64,000 nt of DNA. Source: Comamonas resistens. GTDB taxonomy: Bacteria > Pseudomonadota > Gammaproteobacteria > Burkholderiales > Burkholderiaceae_C. The stretch covers positions 1,922,001-1,986,000 of the forward strand of contig NZ_CP125947.1 in NCBI RefSeq assembly GCF_030064165.1, given 5' to 3'. Below the pieces are notes generated by a model. The model was not told the origin of the DNA and did no database searches. It worked only from the letters and a program-made list of their open reading frames with translations. The position numbers and the translations under genes were made by a program. Below, piece after piece: positions 8,608 through 18,071 of the stretch; position 1 is the stretch's first letter; every line of letters begins with the position of its first letter.

Positions 8608-9972
8608 ATGCTTGCACCCGAAGCGGACTCTCATGCCAATCAGAGCAATGACTATGCTGTCAGTCGCCCACGCGCCTGGTTCGCATTTGCGATGATTTTT
8701 CTACTGATGCTCTCGGACTATATAGACCGACAGATCGTGGTTTCGCTCTTTCCTCATCTCAAGGAGGAATGGGGCCTGTCAGACAAGCAACTGGGCGCAC
8801 TGGTGTCAGTGATCTCGGTGGTGGTTGCTGTGGGCAGTTTGCCCGTGGCGCTGCTGGCAGATCGCTTTGGCCGCGTTAAAAGCATTGTGGCCATGGCCTC
8901 GGTCTGGAGCGTGGCCACCATCGCCTGCATGTTTGCGCGCAACTATGGTCAGTTGTTTGGCGCGCGCGCTGTGGTGGGCTTGGGCGAGACAGGCTATGGC
9001 GCGGTGGGCTCTGCCTTGGTCAATGGCCTGTTTCCCAGGCGTTTGCACTCCACCCTGCTGGGAGCTTTCTTTGCAGCGTCTGCGCTGGGGGCGGTGCTTG
9101 GTGTGATGCTGGGTGGCTTTATTGCCGACCACTGGGGTTGGCGTGCGGCGTTTGGCGCGGTGGGTTTTCCGGGGCTGGCCATGGCGCTGCTATTCATGAT
9201 GGTGCCTGATTACAAGAACGTAGTCGTGAAGTTTGCGCCCAAGGTGCAAAGCCCCAGCCCTGCGGCATTCGTAAAACGCCTCTATACCGCGCTGACCAGC
9301 GGGCAGACGCTGCTGTGGGTCTGCCTGGCTGGAGCCAGCCAGTTAATTGTGGTCTCCACCATCTGGGCCTGGATGCCCAGCTTTTTCAATCGCTATCACG
9401 ACATGGATGCGACGAGTGCGGCCAAGCATGCGGCGCTGGTCGTGCTGTGCTGTGCCGTGGGTGCACTGTTCTGGGGCTGGGTGGCGGATCGCATCAGCCA
9501 GCGCCGCCCACGCAACAAGTTGCTGGCCATGTGTGTGTTGACACTGCTGACTTTTGTAGTGCTGACCTATGCCTTCGTCGGAAACATCTCCACCAATCTG
9601 CAGCACGCATTGATTTTGTTAGGCAGCTTTCTTATGACCTGTACCGTGGGTGTGACTACCAGCACGGTGCTTAACGTCACTCACCCGGGCCTGCGCGCCA
9701 CGGGTAGCGCAGTGTTGGCACTGTTTCAAAACCTGTTTGGTTTGGCGGTGGGGCCGTTTGTAGGCGGGTTGATTTCTGATGCCTGGGGCCTGAATACGGC
9801 GTTGGCAGTTATTCCTTCGATAGCAATTCTGTCCGCCATCTGCTTTTGGAAGGCATCGCGTTGCTATGAGACGGATATGGTGCTGGTCGCAGCCATTGCG
9901 CGTGATGAGGCGCAAGGTATTGCGCCGCAAGACGATGCGCACGTGATGCGTCCGCTGTCCGCGAAAGCCTGA
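8608..9972 (+). CDS. MFS transporter
   Basis: Twelve-helix major facilitator of 454 residues. The helix 1 signature contains DYIDRQI, and the loop 2-3 motif LADRFGRVKSI is the MFS motif A. The sequence resembles spinster-like and aromatic-acid/hexuronate MFS carriers. It starts 11 bases after a ggag ribosome site. It is the first gene of a plus-strand series (quinone reductase-like, dioxygenase, acyl-CoA ligase, thiolase), so uptake of the compound that the cluster degrades is the likely role. The substrate is not known. Confidence 0.88.
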   Translation: MLAPEADSHANQSNDYAVSRPRAWFAFAMIFLLMLSDYIDRQIVVSLFPHLKEEWGLSDKQLGALVSVISVVVAVGSLPVALLADRFGRVKSIVAMASVWSVATIACMFARNYGQLFGARAVVGLGETGYGAVGSALVNGLFPRRLHSTLLGAFFAASALGAVLGVMLGGFIADHWGWRAAFGAVGFPGLAMALLFMMVPDYKNVVVKFAPKVQSPSPAAFVKRLYTALTSGQTLLWVCLAGASQLIVVSTIWAWMPSFFNRYHDMDATSAAKHAALVVLCCAVGALFWGWVADRISQRRPRNKLLAMCVLTLLTFVVLTYAFVGNISTNLQHALILLGSFLMTCTVGVTTSTVLNVTHPGLRATGSAVLALFQNLFGLAVGPFVGGLISDAWGLNTALAVIPSIAILSAICFWKASRCYETDMVLVAAIARDEAQGIAPQDDAHVMRPLSAKA

Positions 9973-10047
9973 TTTTCAACACGAATCCAAGCGGCTGCAG
10001 GGAACACTGCAACGCGCACTAGACATTGACACTTGACTGGAGTTTGT

Positions 10048-11031
10048 ATGGCCAAGATCACACGTTTTTATGAAGTTGGTGGCCCTGAAGTGCTGCGGTA
10101 TGAAGAGGTTCCGGTGGGTGAACCCGGCCCTGGGCAGGTGCGCCTGGCCCATGGCGCAGTGGCATTGAACTTTGCGGATACATATTTCCGCAGCGGCCTT
10201 TACCCCGCGCAGTCTTTGCCTTCGGGAGTAGGCAGCGAGGCCTGCGGCACGATCACGGCTGTGGGTGATGGCGTGAAGGATTTCAAAGTCGGCGACCGTG
10301 TGACCTATACCGGTGCTTACAACACACTGGGTGCGTACAGCACGGAGCGTCTGATCGATGCAGCGCCGCTGATCCGGTTGCCTGATGCGATTGGCTTTGA
10401 AACTGCGGCCGCCATCACCATGCGCGGTTTGACGGCGGCTTATCTGATGCGTCGCATCTGGGAGTTCAAGAAGGGCGACACCATCTTGTTGCATGCCGCT
10501 GCTGGAGGTGTGGGTCTGCTGGTGTCGCAATGGGCCAAGCTTGAAGGTCTGAATGTGATCGGCACGGTGTCCAGCGATGCCAAGGCTGAAGCGGCAAAAG
10601 CGCATGGCTGTGATCACACCATCAATTACAGCCATGAGGACGTGGCCAAGCGCGTGCGTGAGCTGACAGACGGCATGGGCGTCAATGCGGTGTTCGATAG
10701 CGTGGGCAAAGACACGTTTGAAGGCTCGCTCAATAGCCTGAAGACTCGTGGTCTGATGGTTTGCCTGGGTACGGCTTCCGGCCCCATCCCGCCGTTCAAC
10801 CCACAAATACTGGCCCAGAAGGGCTCGCTCTTCCTCACGCGCCCTGCCTCGGCAGATTACATCGCCAACCCCGAAGAAAAGGCCGAGCTGGCCCGCGAGC
10901 TGTTCACCCATGTAGCTGAGGGGCGCATCAAGGTTGATATCAGCAAGCGCTACGAGTTGGCCGATGCCGTGCAGGCTCATCAAGACCTGGAGGGCCGAAA
11001 GATTGTCGGCTCGGCCATCTTCACTCTTTAA
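10048..11031 (+). CDS. NADPH:quinone reductase-like MDR oxidoreductase
   Basis: Zinc-independent medium-chain dehydrogenase/reductase of the quinone oxidoreductase group, 327 residues. The N-terminal GroES-like domain opens MAKITRFYEVGGPEVL. The nucleotide-binding motif LLHAAAGGVGLLVSQWAK is the AxxGGVG form that prefers NADPH. The zinc-ligand Cys/His residues of alcohol dehydrogenases are absent. Such proteins reduce quinones or enoyl/enone groups. Within this cluster an enone or enoyl-thioester reduction is possible but unproven. It follows the MFS gene by 75 bases and precedes the dioxygenase by 33. Confidence 0.88.
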   Translation: MAKITRFYEVGGPEVLRYEEVPVGEPGPGQVRLAHGAVALNFADTYFRSGLYPAQSLPSGVGSEACGTITAVGDGVKDFKVGDRVTYTGAYNTLGAYSTERLIDAAPLIRLPDAIGFETAAAITMRGLTAAYLMRRIWEFKKGDTILLHAAAGGVGLLVSQWAKLEGLNVIGTVSSDAKAEAAKAHGCDHTINYSHEDVAKRVRELTDGMGVNAVFDSVGKDTFEGSLNSLKTRGLMVCLGTASGPIPPFNPQILAQKGSLFLTRPASADYIANPEEKAELARELFTHVAEGRIKVDISKRYELADAVQAHQDLEGRKIVGSAIFTL

Positions 11032-11064
11032 ACCCACCTGACAGAGAACAGGAGGAGACAAGCA

Positions 11065-11913
11065 ATGAAAGTAGAACAACTGAGCTGCGCGATTGGCGCG
11101 GAACTGACGGGCGTGAATCTGGCCGATGCCGTTTATGACGAGTCCTTGTTTGGCGAAATTCGTCAGGCGCTGTTCAAGCACAAAGTGCTTTTTTTGCGCG
11201 ATCAGAGCATTAGCCGTCCCGAGCATGTGGCGTTCGCACGCAAGTTTGGTGAGCTGGAAGACCACCCCGTCGTGGGTAGTGACCCTGAAAACCCTGGGCT
11301 GGTACAGATTTACAAGAACCCGGATCAGCCTTTGGACCGATATGAGAACGCTTGGCATTCCGACACCACCTGGCGTGAAGCGCCACAGTTCGGTGCGGTG
11401 TTGCGCTGCGTGGAGTGTCCGCCCGTCGGGGGGGACACCATGTGGGCCAATATGGTGTTGGCTTATGAAAAGCTGCCTGAAGGTGTGAAGGAGCAGATCA
11501 AGGACCTTCGCGCACGTCACAGCATAGAGTTCAGCTTCGGCGCGGCCATGCCAATTGAAAAGCGACTGGCCCTCAAAGCCCAGTACCCAGATCCGGAGCA
11601 CCCTGTGGTGCGCACCCATGCTGATACGGGTGAGAAAATTCTCTATGTGAATGGCTTTACCACGCACTTCACCAACTACCACACTGCTGCGCGCGTGCGC
11701 GTCGGGCAGGACCATACCCATGGTGCGACCGATCTGTTGCGCTATCTGATCAGCCAGGCGCAGATTCCAGAGTACCAAGTGCGCTGGCGCTGGAAGCCCA
11801 ACAGCATTGCAATCTGGGACAACAGTGCCACCCAGCACTATGCTGTCATGGACTACCCGGCCTGTCATCGAAAGATGGAGCGTGCGGGGATTATCGGCAC
11901 GCGACCGTTTTGA
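11065..11913 (+). CDS. TauD/TfdA-family Fe(II)/2-oxoglutarate dioxygenase
   Basis: 282 residues, usual for this family of non-heme iron hydroxylases that cleave by hydroxylating next to a heteroatom (taurine, 2,4-D and similar). The iron triad is visible as WHSDTTW (HxD) in the N-terminal half and the distal His in ATQHYAVMDY. The Arg that would bind 2-oxoglutarate lies near the C-terminus in CHRKMER. A gagga ribosome site precedes ATG 11065. Together with the acyl-CoA ligase and thiolase it suggests breakdown of an ether, sulfonate or hydroxylated acid. The real substrate is open. Confidence 0.9.
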   Translation: MKVEQLSCAIGAELTGVNLADAVYDESLFGEIRQALFKHKVLFLRDQSISRPEHVAFARKFGELEDHPVVGSDPENPGLVQIYKNPDQPLDRYENAWHSDTTWREAPQFGAVLRCVECPPVGGDTMWANMVLAYEKLPEGVKEQIKDLRARHSIEFSFGAAMPIEKRLALKAQYPDPEHPVVRTHADTGEKILYVNGFTTHFTNYHTAARVRVGQDHTHGATDLLRYLISQAQIPEYQVRWRWKPNSIAIWDNSATQHYAVMDYPACHRKMERAGIIGTRPF

Positions 11914-12198
11914 TCGGGTGGCGCCATGAAACTGTCTGCTGACACCTGCTCTGTGCTTACTCTGGGGCTGCGTGGCAATGTGCAAGACCACTGGCATGGT
12001 ATTTAACGACGGGAGCTGCGGCGCCTGCTGAACTGCGGTGTGTCATGGAGCACGGCTGAGCAGCGTCGCCTGGATTGCCGATACCTTTGTATGAAACCCT
12101 GATACTGGAAGGCGAGTCTTGGTTCTGGTTGCTGTCAGCAGCCTGAGCAAGCAGCTCTGAGTTTCCTATATTTCCCTGTTCCCCCTAAGCAAGAAGCT

Positions 12199-13851
12199 AT
12201 GACCTCCACTGCCAATCTGCTGACGCCCACACCCTCGGCGTACACCTATCCCTTGCTGATCAAGCAATTGCTGATCAATGCCATGAGCCTGCATGCGGAT
12301 CAAGAGATCACTTATCGCGGCCAGATGCGCTATAGCTACCGAGATTTTCGTCACCGCATCGGTCAGCTGGCCAATGTACTGACTGAACTGGATGTGCGCA
12401 GGGGAAGCACTGTGGCCGTCATGGACTGGGACAGCCATCGATACCTGGAGAGCTATTTCGGCATCCCCATGATGGGCGCGACCCTGTTCACCGTGAACGT
12501 GCGGCTGTCGCCTGCGCAGATTCTCTATACGCTCAGGGATGCCGACACCGAAGTGCTGCTGGTACACACAGACTTCCTGCCCGTGATTGAGGAAATCCGT
12601 GCTCAGCTGCCGCAGATTCGTTATATCGTGGTTCTGTCCGACGATGGCGCTGTGCCACAGACCTCCTTTGTCGTGGCCGGTGAATATGAGTCTTTGGTGA
12701 CCAAGGCGAACGCGGACTATGACTTTCCCGAGCTGGACGAAAACACCAAGGCTGTGACCTTCTATACGACCGGAACCACGGGTGATCCCAAAGGTGTGTG
12801 CTATAGCCATCGTCACATCGTCATGCATGCCATGGCCACTGGCATGAGCCTGTGCTCGCCCATGGGTGAGCAGCGCCTGCACCGTGGTGATGTCTATATG
12901 CCCATCACTCCGATGTTCCATGTACTGGGTTGGGGCATTCCGTACATCGCCGTCATGCTGGGCTTGCGCACTGTGTTGCCGGGGCGCTATCTGCCCGATG
13001 TTTTGCTCAAGCTGCGCGAGTCAGAGAAGGTCACTTTCTCACACTGTGTGCCCACAATCTTGCAGATGCTGCTGATGGGGGCAGATAAGACTGGCCAGGA
13101 CTTGAGCGGTTGGAAGGTCATCATCGGCGGTTCGGCCTTGCCATCAGGCCTGTGCGAAGCCGCGTTGTCCAAGGGTATGGATGTGTTCGCGGGCTACGGC
13201 ATGTCCGAAACCGGTCCTGTGGTCTCGCTGGCGCTGGCCCCTACGGGCAAGCCGCAGAGCAAGGCCGAAGATCTGCGTCTGCGCACTTCGACGGGCATGC
13301 CTTCGCTGCTGGTGGATTTTCGTGTGGTTGATGAGGAAATGAACGATGTGCCGCGCGACGGTCTCTCGCGTGGCGAGATTGTGCTGCGCACGCCATCGCT
13401 CACGCCTATCTACTTCAAGAAGCCCGAGGCCTCTGAAGAACTATGGCGTGGCGGCTATCTGCATACGCAGGATATCGCCGTCATGCACCCCGACGGTATG
13501 GTGCAGATCGTGGACCGACTCAAGGATGTGATCAAGACTGGTGGCGAGTGGGTCTCGTCCATTGAAGTCGAAGGCCTGATCACCCAGGTGCCGGGCGTGC
13601 AGGAGGCGGCCGTGATTGGCGTGCCCGATGCCAAGTGGGGCGAGCGCCCCATGGCTTTCGTCGTGGCGGCGGCTGATGTGAAAGCAGAAACTATTCGTGC
13701 GCAACTGCAGGCCCATGTGCAGGCCAAGCGTATCAGCGCCTATGCCGTGCCAGAGCTGGAACGCATCTGTCTGGTCGCTGAGATTCCCAAGACTAGTGTG
13801 GGCAAGATCAACAAAAAAATGCTGCGTGAGACATTGTCAGCAGTGGTTTAA
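12199..13851 (+). CDS. Acyl-CoA ligase (AMP-binding)
   Basis: ATP-dependent CoA ligase of 550 residues that activates a carboxylic acid to its CoA thioester. The phosphate-binding motif TTGTTGDPKGVCYSH is present near residue 195, the second motif GYGMSETGP near 333, and the C-terminal hinge DRLKDVIKTGGEWVSS with the catalytic Lys region KTSVGKINKK close to the end. The closest family appears to be medium-chain fatty-acid ligases (AlkK-like). It supplies substrate to the dehydrogenase and thiolase of the same locus. The preceding 285-base gap holds no recognised gene. Confidence 0.92.
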   Translation: MTSTANLLTPTPSAYTYPLLIKQLLINAMSLHADQEITYRGQMRYSYRDFRHRIGQLANVLTELDVRRGSTVAVMDWDSHRYLESYFGIPMMGATLFTVNVRLSPAQILYTLRDADTEVLLVHTDFLPVIEEIRAQLPQIRYIVVLSDDGAVPQTSFVVAGEYESLVTKANADYDFPELDENTKAVTFYTTGTTGDPKGVCYSHRHIVMHAMATGMSLCSPMGEQRLHRGDVYMPITPMFHVLGWGIPYIAVMLGLRTVLPGRYLPDVLLKLRESEKVTFSHCVPTILQMLLMGADKTGQDLSGWKVIIGGSALPSGLCEAALSKGMDVFAGYGMSETGPVVSLALAPTGKPQSKAEDLRLRTSTGMPSLLVDFRVVDEEMNDVPRDGLSRGEIVLRTPSLTPIYFKKPEASEELWRGGYLHTQDIAVMHPDGMVQIVDRLKDVIKTGGEWVSSIEVEGLITQVPGVQEAAVIGVPDAKWGERPMAFVVAAADVKAETIRAQLQAHVQAKRISAYAVPELERICLVAEIPKTSVGKINKKMLRETLSAVV

Positions 13852-13927
13852 ATGAAATTGGCCTCTAGCCCTTACAAGGATTGCGCAATGCGCTCCTGTT
13901 TTTGATAATTTTCCCGAGAGACAAGCT

Positions 13928-15115
13928 ATGACAACCCGAGACATCTTCGTCGTCAGCGCAGCGCGCACGGCCATCGGCACCTTTGGCGGCAGCCTCAAGG
14001 ACGTCCCCAACACCCAGCTGGCCACCACCGTGGTCAAGGCCGCTATTGAGCGCGCAGGCATTGCCGCCGATCTGGTCGGCCATGTGGTCATGGGCAATGT
14101 CATCCCCACCGACACGCGCGATGCCTACCTGTCCCGTGTGGCCGCCGTCGATGCGGGCTGCCCCATCGAAACCCCGGCCTTCAACGTCAACCGCCTGTGC
14201 GGCTCGGGCCTGCAGGCCATCGTCTCCGCGGCCCAGGCCATCGCCCTGGGCGACTGCGAAGTGGCCATCGGCGCCGGCTCCGAATCCATGAGCCGCGGCC
14301 CCTACTTCGACCAGGCGGCCCGCTGGGGCGTGCGCATGGGCGATGCCAAGAGCATCGACTACATGCTGGGCATCCTGCACGACCCCTGGCAAAAAATGCA
14401 CATGGGCATCACCGCTGAAAACGTGGCCGAGCGCTACCAGATCAGCCGCACCATGCAGGACGAACTGGCCGTCATCAGCCAGCAGCGCGCAGCTGCCGCT
14501 ATCGAAGCCGGCCGCTTCAAGCAGCAGATCGTCCCCGTGGAAATCACCAGCCGCAAAGGCACGGTGGTCTTCGACACCGACGAACATGTGCGCGCCGCCA
14601 CCACGCTGGACACCCTGGCCGGCATGAAGCCCGCCTTCAAGAAGGAAGGCGGCACGGTCACCGCCGGCAATGCCTCGGGCATCAACGACGGTGCAGGCGC
14701 CGTGCTGATGATGAGCGAGCAAGCCCTGAAATCCTCGGGCGCCAAACCCCTGGCCCGCCTGGTCGGCTACGCCCACGCCGGTGTCGACCCCGCCTACATG
14801 GGCATAGGTCCGGTCCCCGCCACACAAAAAGTGCTGGCGCGCACCGGTCTGACAATCGCCGACATGGACGTGGTCGAAGCCAACGAAGCCTTTGCCGCCC
14901 AGGCCTGCGCCGTGATCCAGGAGCTGGGCCTGGACCCGGCCAAGGTCAACCCCAACGGCTCGGGCATCTCGCTGGGCCACCCCGTGGGCGCGACCGGAGC
15001 CATCATCACCACCAAGGCCATCTACGAGCTGCAGCGCACGGGCGGACGCTACGCGCTGGTGACCATGTGCATCGGCGGCGGCCAGGGCATTGCCGCGATC
15101 TTCGAGCGCGTGTAA
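13928..15115 (+). CDS. Acetyl-CoA C-acyltransferase (thiolase, BktB-like)
   Basis: Biosynthetic-type/BktB-like thiolase of 395 residues that cleaves or forms beta-ketoacyl-CoA. The nucleophilic Cys lies in NRLCGSGLQ near residue 90. The His of GHPVGATGA and the second Cys in CIGGGQG complete the active site. The ribosome site gagagac precedes ATG 13928. Codon use is strongly GC-biased compared with the neighbouring MFS and dioxygenase genes, suggesting higher expression or separate history. A strong hairpin terminator follows at 15136-15172. Confidence 0.94.
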   Translation: MTTRDIFVVSAARTAIGTFGGSLKDVPNTQLATTVVKAAIERAGIAADLVGHVVMGNVIPTDTRDAYLSRVAAVDAGCPIETPAFNVNRLCGSGLQAIVSAAQAIALGDCEVAIGAGSESMSRGPYFDQAARWGVRMGDAKSIDYMLGILHDPWQKMHMGITAENVAERYQISRTMQDELAVISQQRAAAAIEAGRFKQQIVPVEITSRKGTVVFDTDEHVRAATTLDTLAGMKPAFKKEGGTVTAGNASGINDGAGAVLMMSEQALKSSGAKPLARLVGYAHAGVDPAYMGIGPVPATQKVLARTGLTIADMDVVEANEAFAAQACAVIQELGLDPAKVNPNGSGISLGHPVGATGAIITTKAIYELQRTGGRYALVTMCIGGGQGIAAIFERV

Positions 15116-15135
15116 GCGGCTTTGAATCCGCAAAG

Positions 15136-15172
15136 AAAAAGGCCTGCCGGAGTGATCTGGCAGGCCTTTTTT
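15136..15172. terminator. Bidirectional rho-independent terminator
   Basis: A 13-bp perfect stem (aaaaaggcctgcc / ggcaggccttttt) with a 10-base loop. It has A residues on one side and T residues on the other, so it can end both the plus-strand thiolase transcript and the minus-strand porin transcript. Confidence 0.85.
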
Positions 15173-15189
15173 GATAGCTGCTTACGCAT
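15169..15189 (-). repeat. Copy of a short repeat ending AGCTATCAAAA
   Basis: Read on the minus strand this 21-mer ends in CAGCTATCAAAA and partly matches the copies at 52225-52245 and 61127-61147. It abuts the terminator. This copy is degenerate in its 5' half. Confidence 0.45.
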
Positions 15190-15279
15190 GTCCAGCCATG
15201 TTTTCAATATCAAAGAATATTGAAATTAATGTGTATCCAGCGATAACAGCTACTTCATTCATAGCATCAGAACGGCGCT

Positions 15280-16527
15280 TCAGAAACTGTGTCGCACACC
15301 TACCATCAGCGCATGCACATTCTTGCCAGCCGCAACAGGGCTGGCATACATGGGGCTCAGTGCCATATTGGCGCCGTCATTCATTACATAAGCACCTTGC
15401 ACATAAGCCCAGGTGCGCTTGGACAGCAGATATTCCGCACCAAGGACGAACTGGGTTGCCTTGTGCCCTGCGTTCTTGTTGTCCTTGACATGGTAGTAAG
15501 CCGTGCTCAGGTTCAAATAAGGCACGGGACGCCAGCCCAGGCCGAAATTCCACATATCAAGGCTGTCAGAGCCGCCGGGCATGACGACATGGCTTGGGTT
15601 GCGCGCGGCATAGTACTGGCCGCTGATGGTGTAGGGTCCGCGGTTGTATTGCGCGCCCAGTGAGTACAGGCGGTTGGTGTTGGCGGTGGTGCTGAAGCCT
15701 GCCGCACGCGCAGCGGCCGCGCCTGCGTCCGCATTGCCCAGTGCCGCACCATAGATGGCGGCGGCGTTGGCCTGGTTGTTGCCGTAGCCGTTGTAGTAGA
15801 TCGCCGAGAGCTTGAAGCCGCCGTTCTGATAGAGAGCCGTGACCGATTGTTGAGAGTTGGCCTTGCCGCCGCCTTCACCAAAAGCATAGGCAAAATCCAT
15901 CTTCAGCCCGTTCCAGTTGGGTGTGGTGTAGACAACGGCGTTGTCGTTGTAGATAGTGCCGAAGGCAACGTTGGAGTTATTGCCGATCCAAGCTTTGCTG
16001 GCAGTGTTCATGCCTACCAGAGCCGTCAGTGCCGAGCCAAAGTAGCGTAGACCTCTTGCATCGGTGTACTGCATGGCATAAGCGGCTGGTGAGAACTGGC
16101 GGCCCAGCTTGACCTCGCCAAAGCTGCCGGAGAGGCCGACGACCGAAAGCTGGTTGAAGAAAGATGTGCCGCTGCTGGAGTTGGCTCCGCCCGTGCCGCC
16201 ATTGGTTGCGTTGAGATTGCCTTGAAGGTGGAAGTTGGCACGCAGGCCACCGCCCAGATCTTCCGTTCCCCGTAAACCCCAGTTGCTTGCACCCAGGCCG
16301 CCGTCCTTGGCTTTGACGGACGAGCCTTTGTGAGCGGTAGTGGGTAGGTAGCCCGTGCCCGCGCTGTAGTTGGACATACTGAGCACGCCAGAATCCAGAG
16401 TACCGTAAAGCGTCACGCTGCTTTGTGCTTGTGCAGATATGGCCATGAAAAGAGCGGCTGACGCAGCAGAAATGCCGAAAAGAGGTTGGTGCTTGGTGCC
16501 GTGCGGAAGAACGGGGCGAACAGGCAT
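15280..16527 (-). CDS. Outer-membrane general porin
   Basis: Gram-negative trimeric porin of 415 residues with the N-terminal signal ending ISAQAQ. The mature protein begins SSVTLYGTLDSGV, the classic first beta strand of beta-proteobacterial (Omp32-like) porins. The C-terminus ends in VGVRHSF with the terminal Phe required for BAM assembly. Strands show alternating hydrophobicity throughout, and the loop containing GRQFSPAAYAMQYTD would be constriction loop L3. ATG 16527 follows a ggaga ribosome site; upstream in-frame Mets are less suitable. Placed in the catabolic locus, it probably admits the substrate. Confidence 0.93.
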   Translation of the reverse strand: MPVRPVLPHGTKHQPLFGISAASAALFMAISAQAQSSVTLYGTLDSGVLSMSNYSAGTGYLPTTAHKGSSVKAKDGGLGASNWGLRGTEDLGGGLRANFHLQGNLNATNGGTGGANSSSGTSFFNQLSVVGLSGSFGEVKLGRQFSPAAYAMQYTDARGLRYFGSALTALVGMNTASKAWIGNNSNVAFGTIYNDNAVVYTTPNWNGLKMDFAYAFGEGGGKANSQQSVTALYQNGGFKLSAIYYNGYGNNQANAAAIYGAALGNADAGAAAARAAGFSTTANTNRLYSLGAQYNRGPYTISGQYYAARNPSHVVMPGGSDSLDMWNFGLGWRPVPYLNLSTAYYHVKDNKNAGHKATQFVLGAEYLLSKRTWAYVQGAYVMNDGANMALSPMYASPVAAGKNVHALMVGVRHSF

Positions 16528-16740
16528 GCTTGAGTCTCCAGTAGTTATGTTTTGCATACAGCGATGACGCTGCATGACCGGCAGTCTCCCGATTGGGGAG
16601 CCGTCGGTTTTTCTTTTCGCGTCATTAAATTCACAAGCCATGCCAGCTAGGGAATATCTGTAGATGGATATACGCCGTAGACCTAAACCTCATAAGCGAC
16701 GATTGCTATTGATTGAGTAGCGTGTGGTTTGTTTCAAAAC
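16528..16740. other. Porin upstream region
   Basis: AT-richer leader and promoter region of the minus-strand porin. No operator or gene is recognised, apart from the terminator of the next gene, which starts at 16741. Confidence 0.4.
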
Positions 16741-16762
16741 AAAAAAGCCCCTGTGAAGGGGC
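16741..16762 (-). terminator. Terminator of the BKACE gene
   Basis: Read on the minus strand: a 6-bp GC stem (gcccct/aggggc) with a 4-base loop followed by six T residues. It lies 125 bases past the stop of the beta-keto acid cleavage enzyme. Confidence 0.75.
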
Positions 16763-16886
16763 GTGGGAAGCGGGTATCCGCAGAGTCATCTTGCGCATCA
16801 TTTTGCGTATGGGCGCATCTTGAAGGGACTTGGATCAAGCCTTCTTCATCGGCGGTTGCTTCTGCAACGGATAGGCTTGAATTTAC

Positions 16887-17945
16887 CTATGCCACCTTGC
16901 GCAGATAGCCTTGCTGGCCGCCGTTGCGGTTGGGGGCAAAACCGTTCTTCTCCAGCGTTTCTTCCACGCTGTCATAAAACACGCCAATCTGGCAAATCTC
17001 GCGCGCTTGCTGGGGCGTGGCGATGGGGCGGCTGCACTCCTTGGCAATGCGGACTAACTGTTCGATCTGTTCGACAGTCCCCATTTTTTTCGTGCGGGTC
17101 TGGTTCCACAGATTGTCTTCAGTGCCGCAACGCACATGTAGACCCATGGCGATGCCCATGAGGTTGATGGGCAGTACGTTCAGCACCGAGGCTTCCACGG
17201 TCAGCACCGCGCCATCGGGTACGGCGCGCACAAAATTGGCCAGACTGTAGATGCTGGGCTGGTCCATGCCGCCCCCGATCGCCACCCAGTTCAGTACCAG
17301 CGGACCTTTGTAGATGCCTCGGCGCAGCAGGCGCTCCACAGACTCGAAGCTATTGATGTTGTAGCACTGGAAGGCACTTTGAATGCCGGCAGCACTCAGT
17401 CGGCGGATATGTTCCTCGGCCCAGCCGGGTTGGGCCGGCACTGTCATTTCCTTGTAGGCGTTGAAGACGGCTGGGTCATCCATTGAGGTGCCTGCATAGT
17501 CGCGCGCATCGAACTGCTCAAGAATATTCATCTGTGAGGTGTTGATGGTCACCGTTACCTGATCGGGCTTGGGATCCAGCTCGGCGAGCATGTGGCGTGT
17601 GTCATCGCTCAACCATTTGGCAGCGGCACCATCGGTCTCGGGCGCGAAACTGATGGAGCCCCCCACCTGAATGATCATCTCGGGTACGCGAGCACGCACG
17701 CCGGCAATCAGCTCATTGAACTTGGAAAGACGTTTGCTGCCGCGACCATCCAGCTCGCGCACATGCAGGTGCAGTACCTGGGCGCCGGCGTTATAGCAGT
17801 CCACGGCTTTTTGAATCTGTTCCTCCATGGTCACGGGGATTTCGCCAGGGAAGTCATCCGGCATCCACGAAGGTGCGTAGGGGGCGGCGGTGATGATCAG
17901 GGGTTGCTGGTTTTCTGCAACCAGATGGCCGTCGAGGAAGTTCAT
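16887..17945 (-). CDS. Beta-keto acid cleavage enzyme (BKACE, DUF849)
   Basis: 352 residues. BKACE enzymes condense a beta-keto acid with acetyl-CoA and split it into acetoacetate and a new acyl-CoA; the first described member (Kce) acts in lysine fermentation. The zinc-ligand motif VLHLHVRE lies near residue 60. Further typical segments are TVTINTSQMN and LRRGIYKGPLVLNWVAIG, with LHVRCGTEDNLW near the C-terminal active site. A longer frame opens at 18107, but MNFLDGHLV at 17945 is the sensible start. It is transcribed divergently from an AraC regulator and probably controlled by it. Confidence 0.9.
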   Translation of the reverse strand: MNFLDGHLVAENQQPLIITAAPYAPSWMPDDFPGEIPVTMEEQIQKAVDCYNAGAQVLHLHVRELDGRGSKRLSKFNELIAGVRARVPEMIIQVGGSISFAPETDGAAAKWLSDDTRHMLAELDPKPDQVTVTINTSQMNILEQFDARDYAGTSMDDPAVFNAYKEMTVPAQPGWAEEHIRRLSAAGIQSAFQCYNINSFESVERLLRRGIYKGPLVLNWVAIGGGMDQPSIYSLANFVRAVPDGAVLTVEASVLNVLPINLMGIAMGLHVRCGTEDNLWNQTRTKKMGTVEQIEQLVRIAKECSRPIATPQQAREICQIGVFYDSVEETLEKNGFAPNRNGGQQGYLRKVA

Positions 17946-18028
17946 GGAGGACCTTTCTATGTGCTGCGTTGAGTACGGGTTCAGGCCTCGCAATGTAGAA
18001 GTCCGCTGATTCTGGGGTTTGACGATCA

Positions 18029-18055
18029 GGGACAGTGATTTATCATTTTGGGACA
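18029..18055 (+). promoter_or_regulatory. Paired GGGACA direct repeats, 21 bp apart
   Basis: GGGACA occurs at 18029-18034 and again at 18050-18055, exactly 21 bases (two helical turns) apart, 17 bases before the AraC gene's ATG and in the region shared with the divergent BKACE gene. This spacing is typical of AraC/XylS-family operators. Confidence 0.45.
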
Positions 18056-18071
18056 TTCCGGGAAAACCTCT

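Noticed and set aside
9976..11997. A 673-residue minus-strand frame over the quinone reductase and dioxygenase genes
   Set aside because: It overlaps two well-supported plus-strand genes and has no family features.
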